DNA of 64,000 bases from NCBI RefSeq assembly GCF_031846185.1, contig NZ_JAVRIF010000001.1, forward strand, positions 310,001 to 374,000. Reading direction: 5' to 3'. Made by a program: the position numbers and the translations under genes. Source of the DNA: Thalassotalea_H castellviae (GTDB lineage: Bacteria; Pseudomonadota; Gammaproteobacteria; Enterobacterales; Alteromonadaceae). The stretch's first letter is position 1. Each line of letters opens with the position of its first letter. Shown in pieces: positions 17,371-26,785 of the stretch. A model generated the notes under the pieces. It was not told the DNA's origin. It was given only the letters and a program-made list of their open reading frames with translations, and ran no database searches.

Positions 17371-19743
17371 ATGCAGTTAGTCAGTCGTTACTGCTTTATC
17401 TCTGTTTGCTTAATGGTGTTGTTGATAAACAAACCCTCTCAGGTGCTAGCAGAAGAAACCAAACTTTCATCACATCAAATGCCCTATTCGTCACTTTCAG
17501 CAAAAATTGATGGTGAATTAACGGATGAAATATGGCAACACGCGAAAACCTTCGATTTAAATATTGTCAATTACCCTTGGAATAATAAAGGGAGTCCGGT
17601 AAAAACATCGGCGAAAATAGTCGAAAATGGCGAATATATTTATGTCAGTTTTTTTGCGGAAGATCCTGAGCCTGAAAAAATTCAAGCGTTTTTAGGGGAT
17701 AGAGATACCCGCTGGGGCGATGACATAGTTGGAATTAAGTTTGATACGTTTAATAACCGTCGCTTGAATTACGAATTTTTTGTTAACCCATTTGGTGTTC
17801 AACTTGATAGTATCAAAAATGAAATGACAGGTACCAGTAATGATTCTTGGAATGGCATTTGGGACTCCTATGGAAAAATCACCGAAGCGGGTTATCAAGT
17901 AGAAATAGCGATACCTTATCGCATACTTAATTTTGCAGATAACGATGAAGTAAAAACTTGGGCATTTGAATTGATTCGCTCGTATCCAAGAGATACTCGA
18001 TTGCGCATATCGCATATTCCACTTGATAGAAATAACGATTGCTGGTTATGCCAATATCCTGAGATACAAGGTTTTAAAGAAGCTAAAACAGGGAAAAACT
18101 TAATGGTTACGCCTGCCCTCGTAGCCACTAGAAATGAAACGAAAGATATTTATACCCCCGAAGACAATTGGCATAGCGAAAATGATGTTGATGCAGGTGT
18201 CGATATTCGCTGGGGGATCAATGCTAATACTTTATTAAATGTAACGCTTAATCCTGATTTTTCAACGGTCGAAGTCGACTCAGGTCAATTGAGCATTAAT
18301 AAAACCTATTCATTATTTTATGACGAAAAACGCCCTTTCTTTTTAGAAAATGCCGATTATTTTGCTAGTAATTATGATCTCGTTTACACACGAAATATCG
18401 CAGATCCTGACTATGGAGCCAAAATCACAGGTACAGAGCAAGCGCATAGTTACGGCTTTTTTATTACCAATGATACGGAAACTAACTTTTTTGTCCCAGG
18501 AAACACCGGCTCTGATTTAGCAACATTGAATAGAGAAAGTCATTCCGCCGCGTTCAAATATCGCTACGACTTTACCGATGACCTTTCTGTTGGAGCTATT
18601 AGTACACTGAGAACCGCCGATGATTATCATAACTATGTTTTTGGGATTGATAGTAAATATCGATTAGATGACTCAAATACTTTCTCAGGACAACTCCTAA
18701 ATTCAAATACCCAATACCCAACAGATTTGTATCAAAGCTTCTGTTATGGCGAAAGCGATACTGATTGCGATCAAGCAAAAGATGTTGATTGTATCTTTGG
18801 TAACTGCCAGTACTCAGAACAAGTCCATCGGACAAAATTTGATAATGACATTACAGACCTAGCTTATAAAGCAACTTATGAGCATAGCTCTGAATACTGG
18901 AATATTACCGCAGAGCACCAAAACATTGGCAAAAAATTTAGAGCTGATTTAGGTTATATGCCAAGAGCAGATTATCAATCAGATAAGGTATTACTCGACC
19001 GACTTTTCTATGGTGAAAATGACACATTTTGGCAAGAAATGAAATTATCTGGGCTATGGCAAATTAATCACAATGAAAAAGGTGAGTTTTTAGATAAAAC
19101 CCTTGCTACAAGTTTCACCATTGATGGTCCAATGTTATCCACTTTTGATGCTATGTTCACTTATGCCGATAAAGTGGGATTACGTGAAGATGAATCAAGC
19201 TTAGCGATTGATGGCAACACGACTCGGTTTACTGAAAAATTAGCTACTTTTTATGCCAATGTTCAGCCTAACTCACAATTATATTTAGAGTCAGAATTTA
19301 TTATCGGTGATAAAATTGATTATCGTAATAACCGTTTAGGTGATTACCGAGAGCTATACGCTAACATTTCATATAATTTTACCCGCCATTTAGAAACTGA
19401 GCTTTATTATACTAACAGTACATTAGACGCTAACGGAGCAAATGTTTACCAAGCCAGTTTAACGGAATTACGCGTTTCTTATCAATTTGATGTTCATAGC
19501 TATTTAAAGTTAAACCTTGTTTATAGTGATATTGATCGCAATCCTGAAAATAACCCTTACCTTTCAGTTTCAAAAAGAAATAAAAACTTATCAAGTCAGT
19601 TAATTTACGCTTATAAACTAAACCCACAAACGGTGTTTTATTTAGGCTACTCTGATAATAGTTTTCAAGATGATTATTTAAATCATTTAGCGCGTGAACA
19701 ACGCACATTTTTTACTAAAATCAGTTACGCTTGGATGCCATAG
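17371..19743 (+). CDS. DUF5916 outer-membrane protein (paralogue 2)
   Basis: A 790-residue exported protein with a signal peptide (about 1-28, ending VLA). It has the same order as its upstream neighbour: CBM9-like domain (KIDGELTDEIWQHAKT, FFAEDPEPEKIQAFLGDRDT, WGDDIVGIKFDT), Cys pair in NDCWLCQYP, the conserved EKRPFFLENADYFASN block, and a strand-rich barrel ending in YAWMP with a C-terminal aromatic region. The two proteins align along their whole length, so this is a tandem duplication followed by divergence. The N-terminal domain suggests a glycan or other ligand at the cell surface. No sugar-degrading genes are adjacent. Confidence 0.8.
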   Translation: MQLVSRYCFISVCLMVLLINKPSQVLAEETKLSSHQMPYSSLSAKIDGELTDEIWQHAKTFDLNIVNYPWNNKGSPVKTSAKIVENGEYIYVSFFAEDPEPEKIQAFLGDRDTRWGDDIVGIKFDTFNNRRLNYEFFVNPFGVQLDSIKNEMTGTSNDSWNGIWDSYGKITEAGYQVEIAIPYRILNFADNDEVKTWAFELIRSYPRDTRLRISHIPLDRNNDCWLCQYPEIQGFKEAKTGKNLMVTPALVATRNETKDIYTPEDNWHSENDVDAGVDIRWGINANTLLNVTLNPDFSTVEVDSGQLSINKTYSLFYDEKRPFFLENADYFASNYDLVYTRNIADPDYGAKITGTEQAHSYGFFITNDTETNFFVPGNTGSDLATLNRESHSAAFKYRYDFTDDLSVGAISTLRTADDYHNYVFGIDSKYRLDDSNTFSGQLLNSNTQYPTDLYQSFCYGESDTDCDQAKDVDCIFGNCQYSEQVHRTKFDNDITDLAYKATYEHSSEYWNITAEHQNIGKKFRADLGYMPRADYQSDKVLLDRLFYGENDTFWQEMKLSGLWQINHNEKGEFLDKTLATSFTIDGPMLSTFDAMFTYADKVGLREDESSLAIDGNTTRFTEKLATFYANVQPNSQLYLESEFIIGDKIDYRNNRLGDYRELYANISYNFTRHLETELYYTNSTLDANGANVYQASLTELRVSYQFDVHSYLKLNLVYSDIDRNPENNPYLSVSKRNKNLSSQLIYAYKLNPQTVFYLGYSDNSFQDDYLNHLAREQRTFFTKISYAWMP

Positions 19744-19804
19744 CTGATAACTTTTGCACGTTCAATTAGCTTACAGCAATGTTTAATTTAAGACGAGAAA
19801 CTAA

Positions 19805-19847
19805 ACAAGATAAGATAAGATAAGATAAGATAAGACAAGACAAGAAG
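19805..19847. repeat. Pentanucleotide tandem repeat (ATAAG/ACAAG)n
   Basis: One ACAAG, five ATAAG, two ACAAG and a partial unit run without interruption. The repeat lies 4 bp past the stop of the minus-strand RDD gene. Such tracts can vary in unit number by slippage. Confidence 0.95.
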
Positions 19848-19851
19848 TACA

Positions 19852-20727
19852 TTACGCCTCTTCTTGTCTTTGATCAGCTATTTTTACCACGATACTTTTT
19901 TTTACATCGATGACAACTGTTGCCGATATTTTGTCATGTATTGCTTGGCGGTTAGGGTCCCAATATATTTGTAAAAAGCCCAGCAAGCCTGTGGCTAACC
20001 CGGCAGCATATCCCCCATATCGACCAAAACTATCCCAAATAGACAAAGGCGTGCCATCGAGCTGTATGACTCGAATTTTCAGCAGTTTTTTTCCGGGGGT
20101 TTGACCATTCCATACTGCGGTTAACACAGTGAAATAAAACACCGCCCAACCAAAACTTAACCCTAAATCTTTAATCAATCCTTTAAACCAGTCAATGCCT
20201 TTATAAACGATCGACGTTGACTCATCTTTTGCGGTCTCTTCAATTGATACAGCATTTTCACTTTTCTTTTTGTCTACATCTACCGTTGAATTTTCTGGTA
20301 CTTTTTCAAGCACTTGTGAACGTTCATGATTGGTTTTTGTTTCATTTTGAGTAAATTGCGCAATAAAATCAGGCACGGTAGAAACAAGCATAACGAATAA
20401 AATAAACGCCCCGATAAAGCGTAAAATAAGTTTTCTTACTCCTCTTTTTTTACCTAACTTTTGTGCTCGTTTTTTACTGCCTATCCTAAAAAACGTGATG
20501 GCAACCATGAATACCAGTAACTCAGCTGGAGTTTCTGCTAATAAAAAAACACAAAGAAAATCAATTAATAAAGCAATGCCTCGTTTCCATGGCACAGCTA
20601 AAGGGAGACCAAATAAAGATTTATCTATCTCAAACGCAAATGGCGTTAAAATCTGCTTCGTTTCTTGTTCCGTTAAGACATGAGCAACGTCTTGGTTTGA
20701 GGTTATATTTTTATCCGAAGACATCAT
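19852..20727 (-). CDS. RDD family membrane protein
   Basis: A 291-residue integral membrane protein. The N-terminal hydrophobic part begins at WKRGIALLIDFL (about 46-57), which carries the Arg-Asp of the RDD signature. A charged, low-complexity linker (about 125-170) separates it from a C-terminal unit with GQTPGKKLLKIRVIQLDGTP (about 209-228) and a final WDPNRQAIHDKISATVVI, the classic end of RDD proteins. The role is uncertain; some RDD proteins transport ions. It is transcribed alone, towards the pentanucleotide repeat. Confidence 0.8.
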   Translation of the reverse strand: MMSSDKNITSNQDVAHVLTEQETKQILTPFAFEIDKSLFGLPLAVPWKRGIALLIDFLCVFLLAETPAELLVFMVAITFFRIGSKKRAQKLGKKRGVRKLILRFIGAFILFVMLVSTVPDFIAQFTQNETKTNHERSQVLEKVPENSTVDVDKKKSENAVSIEETAKDESTSIVYKGIDWFKGLIKDLGLSFGWAVFYFTVLTAVWNGQTPGKKLLKIRVIQLDGTPLSIWDSFGRYGGYAAGLATGLLGFLQIYWDPNRQAIHDKISATVVIDVKKSIVVKIADQRQEEA

Positions 20728-20971
20728 GATACCTTGATTTGTTTAACATTAATTTTCATATGCAACGCATTACTTCTTTTTATTATGCCAAGAAAGTAAT
20801 CTACATGGTTTGATAAAATATGCTTATTCCATTTAAGAATATAAGATATAACGAATCGTCACTTCTTTTTAAGTCAAGAACCGCTAATATTACCGTTAAT
20901 AAATGATAATTTATCTTATGCTTAAATTATCATACGAAATTCTAATAACTAATGTACCAAAGGAATTGCAA

Positions 20972-21940
20972 ATGCCTAATATATTTGAAGATAACTCAAC
21001 AGCAATTGGTAAAACTCCACTTGTAAAACTTAATCGAGTCACTGGTGGCAATGTTTTTGCAAAAGTAGAATCTAGAAACCCAAGTTTTAGTGTCAAATGT
21101 CGTATCGGTGCAAATATGATTTGGGATGCAGAAAAACGCGGAGAGTTAACTGCAGGTAAAGAAATTGTAGAACCAACGAGTGGTAACACTGGTATCGCTT
21201 TAGCATTTGTCGCAGCAGCCAGAGGCTATGGCATTACCTTAACAATGCCTGCAACGATGAGCTTAGAGCGCAGAAAATTACTATCCGCATTAGGTGCTAA
21301 ATTAGAATTAACCGATGGCGCGAAAGGTATGGGCGGTGCTATTGCAAAAGCGCAAGAAATAAAAGATTCAGATCCTGAAAAATTTGTTCTGTTAGGACAG
21401 TTTGAAAACCCAGCAAACCCTGAAATTCATGAAAAAACAACAGGTCCTGAGATTTGGCAAGATACTGATGGCAACATCGATATTTTTGTAGCTGGTGTAG
21501 GGACAGGCGGTACAATTACTGGTGTAAGTCGTTATATCAAGAATGTTGCCGGAAAAAACATTACCTCCGTTGCTGTTGAACCGACTGATTCTCCTGTTAT
21601 TTCACAAAAGCTTGCCGGTGAAGAATTAAAGCCTGGCCCTCATAAAATTCAAGGTATTGGCGCTGGTTTTATTCCTGGTAATTTAGATCTAGACGTTATT
21701 GATGCTGTAGAACAAGTGTCAAATGAAGATGCTATGGAAATGGCCCATAAACTCATGAAAGAAGAAGGGATTTTAGCCGGTATTTCTTCTGGTGCAGCCG
21801 TTGTAGCAGCCAAACGTTTGGCCGAAAAACCAGAAAATGCAGACAAAAACATTGTGGTAATTTTACCAAGCTCAGCTGAACGTTATTTATCAAGTGCATT
21901 ATTTACCGATACATTTTCAGATAAAGAACTTGTTCAATAG
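20972..21940 (+). CDS. cysK: Cysteine synthase A (O-acetylserine sulfhydrylase)
   Basis: The best start is the ATG at 20972 (322 residues), preceded by AAGGA at 20960-20964 with 7-nt spacing and opening with the standard MPNIFEDNSTAIGKTPLVKL. An upstream in-frame ATG at 20903 would add 23 atypical residues. The PLP lysine is in PSFSVKCRIG (K42), the substrate loop is PTSGNTGIAL, and the PLP phosphate loop is GVGTGGTITGV. It makes L-cysteine from O-acetylserine and sulfide in the cytoplasm. The gene is monocistronic and ends at a strong terminator. Confidence 0.93.
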   Translation: MPNIFEDNSTAIGKTPLVKLNRVTGGNVFAKVESRNPSFSVKCRIGANMIWDAEKRGELTAGKEIVEPTSGNTGIALAFVAAARGYGITLTMPATMSLERRKLLSALGAKLELTDGAKGMGGAIAKAQEIKDSDPEKFVLLGQFENPANPEIHEKTTGPEIWQDTDGNIDIFVAGVGTGGTITGVSRYIKNVAGKNITSVAVEPTDSPVISQKLAGEELKPGPHKIQGIGAGFIPGNLDLDVIDAVEQVSNEDAMEMAHKLMKEEGILAGISSGAAVVAAKRLAEKPENADKNIVVILPSSAERYLSSALFTDTFSDKELVQ

Positions 21941-21972
21941 CAAAGTAAAACTTTCTATTTCAACAATATTGA

Positions 21973-21997
21973 AAAAGGTGCTTCGGCACCTTTTTTA
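21973..21997 (+). terminator. Terminator after cysK
   Basis: AAAGGTGC-TTCG-GCACCTTT hairpin with a stable UUCG tetraloop, followed by a T run. Confidence 0.92.
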
Positions 21998-22123
21998 TTT
22001 TTAAGGTAAAAACGGTATGATTAACAATAAGCTTTTTGTAAAATACTGGTAAATTTAAGCGTAGAAGTTAGACTTTACTTTAATGTATGATATTGAAACT
22101 ATCAGGTAATAAACTTTTCCATT

Positions 22124-22558
22124 ATGAATAAATATTTTAAAACTTCCTTTTTCGTCCTGCTATTCACATTGTTAGGCTGTAATAACGGTGAAGAGCCTAT
22201 CAGTGAATTAGATAATCCTGAATTAGTCACCGTGGCATTTTTTAATGCTTTATATAATGAAAAAGATATTAAAAAAGCCGCGTCGGTATGTTCACCGAAA
22301 CTAGCAAGAATCATTCTTCATTATAAGTCGACAAAAGCTGTTGGCAGACACTTATTCAACATGTCATATGATAATGTTGAAATTGCTCCCGATGATAGTG
22401 GTGTAAAAGTGAGAGAACAATTTAAAAATAAAGCGATTATCACCGTGTATTTTGATGGGTATTATAACGACGATAAACTTAAAGATGTTAAACGAGTGTC
22501 ATTGGTTCAAATTGATGATAGATGGGTTATTGATAAAATAATGAAAGATCCTTTCTAA
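22124..22558 (+). CDS. Small lipoprotein, NTF2/DUF4878-like
   Basis: A 144-residue protein with a short lipoprotein signal: a basic start (MNKYFK), a hydrophobic core and the lipobox LLGC. Residue +2 after the Cys is Asn. The mature part (ELVTVAFFNALYNEKDIKKA, later VSLVQIDDRWVIDKIMKD) resembles the small cone-shaped NTF2-like lipoproteins such as DUF4878. That match is by eye only. It stands between cysK and the convergent ggt, with terminators on both sides, so it is its own unit. Function is unknown. Confidence 0.7.
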   Translation: MNKYFKTSFFVLLFTLLGCNNGEEPISELDNPELVTVAFFNALYNEKDIKKAASVCSPKLARIILHYKSTKAVGRHLFNMSYDNVEIAPDDSGVKVREQFKNKAIITVYFDGYYNDDKLKDVKRVSLVQIDDRWVIDKIMKDPF

Positions 22559-22590
22559 AAAAAATGGCCTTAATTGGCCATTTTTTTTAC
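22558..22590. terminator. Bidirectional terminator between lipoprotein gene and ggt
   Basis: AAAATGGCC-TTAATT-GGCCATTTT hairpin flanked by A and T runs, placed between two convergent genes. Confidence 0.88.
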
Positions 22591-22610
22591 TTTTTTTTCA
22601 AATGATTTAT

Positions 22611-24380
22611 TTATTGCCCCATCACCTTGCCTTCACGACGCGGATCTGCACCACCAACTAAGCCATTGTTTTTCACTTCTATCACATGTAAACCACTGTT
22701 TAAATCTCGCACAGCAATATTATGCCCTTTCGCTTCTAACCCTGATTTCAACTTAACAATTGAAGTGCCTTTCTCCAACGTTGTCACTTTATTTCTATTG
22801 GTAATTTTAGGAAGATTTATTGCTTGTTGCGGATCGAGTTTCCAATCCAACATTGCTAAAATCGTTTGGGTTACATAATTGATAATACGACTTCCACCAG
22901 GAGAACCCACCACTAACTTAAGTTTTTCCCCTTCAAAAACCATCATAGGCGCCATTGAACTGCGTGGTCTTTTTAATGGTTCTAAACGGTTTGCAACAAG
23001 CTTACCATTTACTTTCGGTGACAATGAAAAATCCGTGAGTTGATTATTTAAAATAAAACCTTCAACCATCACCGCTGAACCAAACGCCATTTCAATACTA
23101 GTAGTCATAGACACTGCATTTCCTTGATCATCAACAATAGAAATATGACTCGTTGACGGTAATTCCATAGCAGAGTCATCAGCTAAAGCTATACTTGCTT
23201 CTGGTCTACCAGGTAAAGCCTCTCCCATATCTTGGTGGATATTAATTAGCTTTGAGCGCTCGGCTAAATAATCTTTTGACAATAAACCGGAAACGGGCAC
23301 ATCAACAAAATCGTTATCTGCGATATAACGATTTCTATCGGCAAAAGCTAAGCGTGAACTTTGAGTATATAAATGAGAAGTTTGTACATCTTCAAGTTCT
23401 CGTTTATGTAATTGAAATGGCTCTAATTGCGACATAATTTGAATGACAGCAATTCCGCCGGAGCTTGGTGGCGCCATACCGCATACTTTATAATAACGAT
23501 AAGGACCACAAACAGGTTCTCTTTCTATGGCTTGGTAGTTTTTCATATCCGTCAAAGATAAGCGACCTGGCGCAATCGAAGAATGTTGTACTGCTGAAAC
23601 AATTTTTTCAGCTATCCAGCCTTGATAGAAAGGTGTAGTCCCCTCTTTTGCCAGACTACGGAAAACCTTAGCAAGTTTCGGATTTCTTAATTTATCACCG
23701 GCTTTAATCGCTCGTCCATTTGGGAAAAAATAACGGCGTATTTCAGGTAGCTCACTGATCCCCGGATTGAACTGCATTTGAACCAATTTTTCTAATCGAG
23801 GAGAAACCCGAAAACCTCTTTCAGCTAAATTAATAGCATCTTTAAATAAAGTTTCCCAAGGTAATTTACCGTACTGTTGATGGGCCTTTTTCAGTGCTGC
23901 CAATACCCCAGGGACTCCAACTGAGCGTCCACCAACCACAGCTTTTATCCATGGAATAGCTTTTCCTTGTTCATCTAAAAATAAGTCAGATGTCGCTAAT
24001 GCAGGTGCCGTTTCTCTTCCATCAAATGTCGTTAGTTTTTTTCCGCTATTTTCCCAGTGAAGAATAAACGTGCCGCCACCGATACCAGATGATTGTGGTT
24101 CAACTATCGTGAGCGCTAATTGCACGGCAATAGCAGCATCAATAGCACTGCCGCCTTTCGCTAAAATGTTATAACCAATTTTACTCGCATATGGATTTGC
24201 GGCAGCAACCATAAACTTTTTGGTTTTAACTGCTTTCTTTTCAGTAAGGCCAGTGGCAGCCTCTGGCTCCCTGTCTTCTTGTACAAAAGCTTTAGTGTCA
24301 AAAGGCTGAGCATTAACTAAATTAGGGTTAAAAACCAATAATGCACTAATACAGGCAACTTGATAAAACTTTACTAACAT
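22611..24380 (-). CDS. ggt: Gamma-glutamyltransferase
   Basis: A 589-residue periplasmic enzyme with a signal peptide (about 1-24, ending VNA). It is made as a precursor that cleaves itself before the nucleophile T410 in STSHISIVDD. The large subunit has the GSAIDAAIAVQLAL and SSGIGGG motifs, and the small subunit carries VGSPGGSRI. Length and motifs are complete. It transfers or hydrolyses the gamma-glutamyl group of glutathione and related peptides, helping recovery of cysteine and glutamate. It lies 20 bp downstream of the DTW gene, so the two may be co-transcribed. Confidence 0.93.
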   Translation of the reverse strand: MLVKFYQVACISALLVFNPNLVNAQPFDTKAFVQEDREPEAATGLTEKKAVKTKKFMVAAANPYASKIGYNILAKGGSAIDAAIAVQLALTIVEPQSSGIGGGTFILHWENSGKKLTTFDGRETAPALATSDLFLDEQGKAIPWIKAVVGGRSVGVPGVLAALKKAHQQYGKLPWETLFKDAINLAERGFRVSPRLEKLVQMQFNPGISELPEIRRYFFPNGRAIKAGDKLRNPKLAKVFRSLAKEGTTPFYQGWIAEKIVSAVQHSSIAPGRLSLTDMKNYQAIEREPVCGPYRYYKVCGMAPPSSGGIAVIQIMSQLEPFQLHKRELEDVQTSHLYTQSSRLAFADRNRYIADNDFVDVPVSGLLSKDYLAERSKLINIHQDMGEALPGRPEASIALADDSAMELPSTSHISIVDDQGNAVSMTTSIEMAFGSAVMVEGFILNNQLTDFSLSPKVNGKLVANRLEPLKRPRSSMAPMMVFEGEKLKLVVGSPGGSRIINYVTQTILAMLDWKLDPQQAINLPKITNRNKVTTLEKGTSIVKLKSGLEAKGHNIAVRDLNSGLHVIEVKNNGLVGGADPRREGKVMGQ

Positions 24381-24400
24381 ATTATTCCTTTGTTTTTATA

Positions 24401-24991
24401 TTAATTTTTTGGGACGAATGATAATTGCATTTGATTAAATTGTTTAAATTTTTCCAGTAACCCCACATATTTTTCAGTATTATTTTCCATAAGCGCTAAG
24501 CCATAACAACACGCTTCTAGACTTGATAATGCTCCTTGCTTTTTTGTCTTTCTGATCTGATATTGACCTTGAATATTTTCCGGTAATATCCGATGAGGTA
24601 AATGGTGTAACACCTCATTTATCATATAGATCCGAAACGCTTTTTTCCATGTGCCATCAAGCAAAATAATACACTTTATAATTTCATCAGCTTTAACTTC
24701 ACTATTTTTTACTATCATTTCTGCTTTTTCTGACGGGTATAATAATGCGATATGACCTTGATATTGTGCTAATACCGCTAAAAACTCTTGATGTTGTGAA
24801 ACGTCTTCAGCAATGATCACCTGACATGAAGATAAAGATTGCGATAACAATGTTACCGTTCCCTTGCTTTGTTTTACTTCACTGGGGTGCTGAAGTATTA
24901 CCACATGAATATCGTTTTTCGTCGGATGAATTAAATGACAAATACAACTAACTTGTGGGCGCTGACATACGTTACAATAGGGTCGTGACAT
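24401..24991 (-). CDS. DTW-domain tRNA-uridine aminocarboxypropyltransferase
   Basis: A 196-residue DTW-domain protein. The N-terminal Cys cluster (YCNVCQRPQVSCICH) is followed by LQHPSEVKQSKGT and the signature LLDGTWKKAF. This family (TapT/YfiP type) transfers the aminocarboxypropyl group of S-adenosylmethionine to uridine, forming acp3U in the variable loop of some tRNAs. It is divergent from the rhombosortase gene with 33 bp between and lies upstream of ggt on the same strand. Confidence 0.85.
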   Translation of the reverse strand: MSRPYCNVCQRPQVSCICHLIHPTKNDIHVVILQHPSEVKQSKGTVTLLSQSLSSCQVIIAEDVSQHQEFLAVLAQYQGHIALLYPSEKAEMIVKNSEVKADEIIKCIILLDGTWKKAFRIYMINEVLHHLPHRILPENIQGQYQIRKTKKQGALSSLEACCYGLALMENNTEKYVGLLEKFKQFNQMQLSFVPKN

Positions 24992-25024
24992 AAAATAATA
25001 ACATTCACTTAAAAATATAAGACT

Positions 25025-25639
25025 ATGTTCCAGTTAAAAAAATTTCCAATTCAAACCACTCATTTACTTGCACCATTACTTTTACTCATTGTCGCTTTAT
25101 GTTGCTTTGTATTTAATAGTCAAATAAGTGAAACTTTTATCTATAAACGTTCGCTTATTGCTGACCATCAATATTGGCGTTTGTTCTCTGGACACGTTTT
25201 TCACACTAATTATGCCCATTTATTATTAAATACGCTCGCAATAATTTTACTTTGGGCTTTACACGGTCAATATTATTCTACAAAACAATACTTCAAGCTT
25301 GTTTTCTTCAGCAGTATTGCTATTAGTTTTGGAATATATTTTTTTACCCCAGAAATGAGCGAGTATGTAGGTTTATCAGGAGTACTACATGCTTTGTTTG
25401 TGTGGGGCGCATTAAAAGATATTGAGCATAATGAAAAAACTGGTTACCTGTTAATTTTAGGGGCAATCATTAAAATCATTCATGAGCAATGGTTTGGCGC
25501 AAGCGAAGAAATCGCGCAGCTTATTCACGCCAATGTGGCCATAGATGCACACCTATGGGGAGCTATTTCAGGCCTTAGCTATTATTTACTGTCGTATTTT
25601 TCAAAGAAAGTTGAAAAAAAACCGGCTTTATCTGATTGA
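25025..25639 (+). CDS. rrtA: Rhombosortase (rhomboid-family intramembrane protease)
   Basis: A 204-residue membrane protein with six hydrophobic segments. It shows the rhomboid signature HLLLN (H65, N69), the nucleophile in VGLSGVLHALF (S118 of GxSG) and the catalytic His in DAHLWGAISG (H176). The small size and these blocks fit the rhombosortase subgroup, which cleaves proteins carrying the C-terminal GlyGly-CTERM anchor so that they can be released or lipid-modified at the surface. No GlyGly-CTERM protein is seen in this window, so its targets are elsewhere. Confidence 0.85.
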   Translation: MFQLKKFPIQTTHLLAPLLLLIVALCCFVFNSQISETFIYKRSLIADHQYWRLFSGHVFHTNYAHLLLNTLAIILLWALHGQYYSTKQYFKLVFFSSIAISFGIYFFTPEMSEYVGLSGVLHALFVWGALKDIEHNEKTGYLLILGAIIKIIHEQWFGASEEIAQLIHANVAIDAHLWGAISGLSYYLLSYFSKKVEKKPALSD

Positions 25640-25680
25640 TATTTCACTAAAAGCAACGTTAAATTTTTCAGTTAGATAGC

Positions 25681-25710
25681 AAAAACCCAACTTATCACTA
25701 AGTTGGGCTT
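25681..25710 (-). terminator. Terminator after motY (minus strand)
   Basis: The minus strand has CCCAACTTA-GTGA-TAAGTTGGG followed by TTTTTG, 38 bp after the motY stop. On the plus strand the T run is missing, so it chiefly serves motY. Confidence 0.75.
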
Positions 25711-25744
25711 ATCAAAAATGAAGTTAGATTGTCATTTATATGCG

Positions 25745-26611
25745 TTATGGCTTGTCCATTCTGATCACAACGCGCCTGTTTTTAGCACGACCTAATACCG
25801 TGTCGTTAGCCGCAATATGTCGTTTTTCACCATAACCTTTTGCTTCAATACGACTCGCATCAATGCCGTTTTGAACAAAGTACTCTCTAATTTTATTCGC
25901 CCGTTTTTCTGACGTTTTCTGGTTAATATTACGAGCCCCATAACTATCAGAAAAACCATCTATTAACACTAACTCTAAGTCAGTATCTAAGCTTAAATAT
26001 TCTTTGATCATGGCAATTCTTTTTTGAGATGACTTCGTGAATTTATCACTACCAAATTCAAAATTTAAAACCGTATAAGCAATATCATCAAAACTGTAAT
26101 TTAATAAATTGCCGACACAGCCAATAAACTCTTGATACGCTTTATGAAAACGAGACGTGGATAATCCAACCGCTATTTTATCGTTATCGTTATACCAATC
26201 ATTATAATAAAACGTCGGACTCATCCCTTGTTCAAGCTCAGATAACATAGTCCAAGCAACTTTTTTTGGTAAATCAGGAGCAAATTGCTTATGCAGTTTC
26301 ATATCGGCTAACGTTCGACTTGCAATACCAGGTCGCCAGTTTGGAGCTACCGCTCTTACTTGTGCTAATGAATAGTTATCAGGCAGACGCAACATATCTA
26401 GTTCAAATTCCATATTAGTTTTACGATTAGCGGTACTGTAAAACTTAGCTTCACCATAATTAGGAATTTGATGCGATAATGTACATTTTAGTCGAGAATC
26501 TTTTTTTAACTGCCACTGTGAACTACCTAAATCAGCATGATACTGCCTGATCCCGGCATTGGCCTGACTAACAAGTATGCTCAAACTTATGGCTATTAAC
26601 GTTTTTTTCAT
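25745..26611 (-). CDS. motY: Sodium-type flagellar motor protein MotY
   Basis: A 288-residue periplasmic protein with a signal peptide (about 1-19, ending ANA). The N-terminal domain has QYHADLGSSQWQ, CTLSHQIPNYGEAKF and WRPG, which match MotY of Vibrio. The C-terminal OmpA-like peptidoglycan-binding domain (about 165-286) contains LVLIDGFSDSYGARNINQKT, SEKRANKIREYF and GRAKNRRVVIRM. MotY forms the T ring around the basal body and helps hold the PomAB stator in polar flagella. It is divergent from rnt, an arrangement also seen in related bacteria. This shows that the organism has a polar sodium-driven flagellum. Confidence 0.92.
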   Translation of the reverse strand: MKKTLIAISLSILVSQANAGIRQYHADLGSSQWQLKKDSRLKCTLSHQIPNYGEAKFYSTANRKTNMEFELDMLRLPDNYSLAQVRAVAPNWRPGIASRTLADMKLHKQFAPDLPKKVAWTMLSELEQGMSPTFYYNDWYNDNDKIAVGLSTSRFHKAYQEFIGCVGNLLNYSFDDIAYTVLNFEFGSDKFTKSSQKRIAMIKEYLSLDTDLELVLIDGFSDSYGARNINQKTSEKRANKIREYFVQNGIDASRIEAKGYGEKRHIAANDTVLGRAKNRRVVIRMDKP

Positions 26612-26785
26612 AACTATTTTATCTGTTTACTGAGCTTCATAAATTTTATCGACTCATTATCAAATAACTTTAACAAATATTTATTCATTCTGGCTTAACT
26701 TTGTAAAAAATTCTAGAAAGACTTTAGTTAACTAAGCATTATCTGCGATAATAACCATCGAATTAAAGAAATAAACTAATAATAT

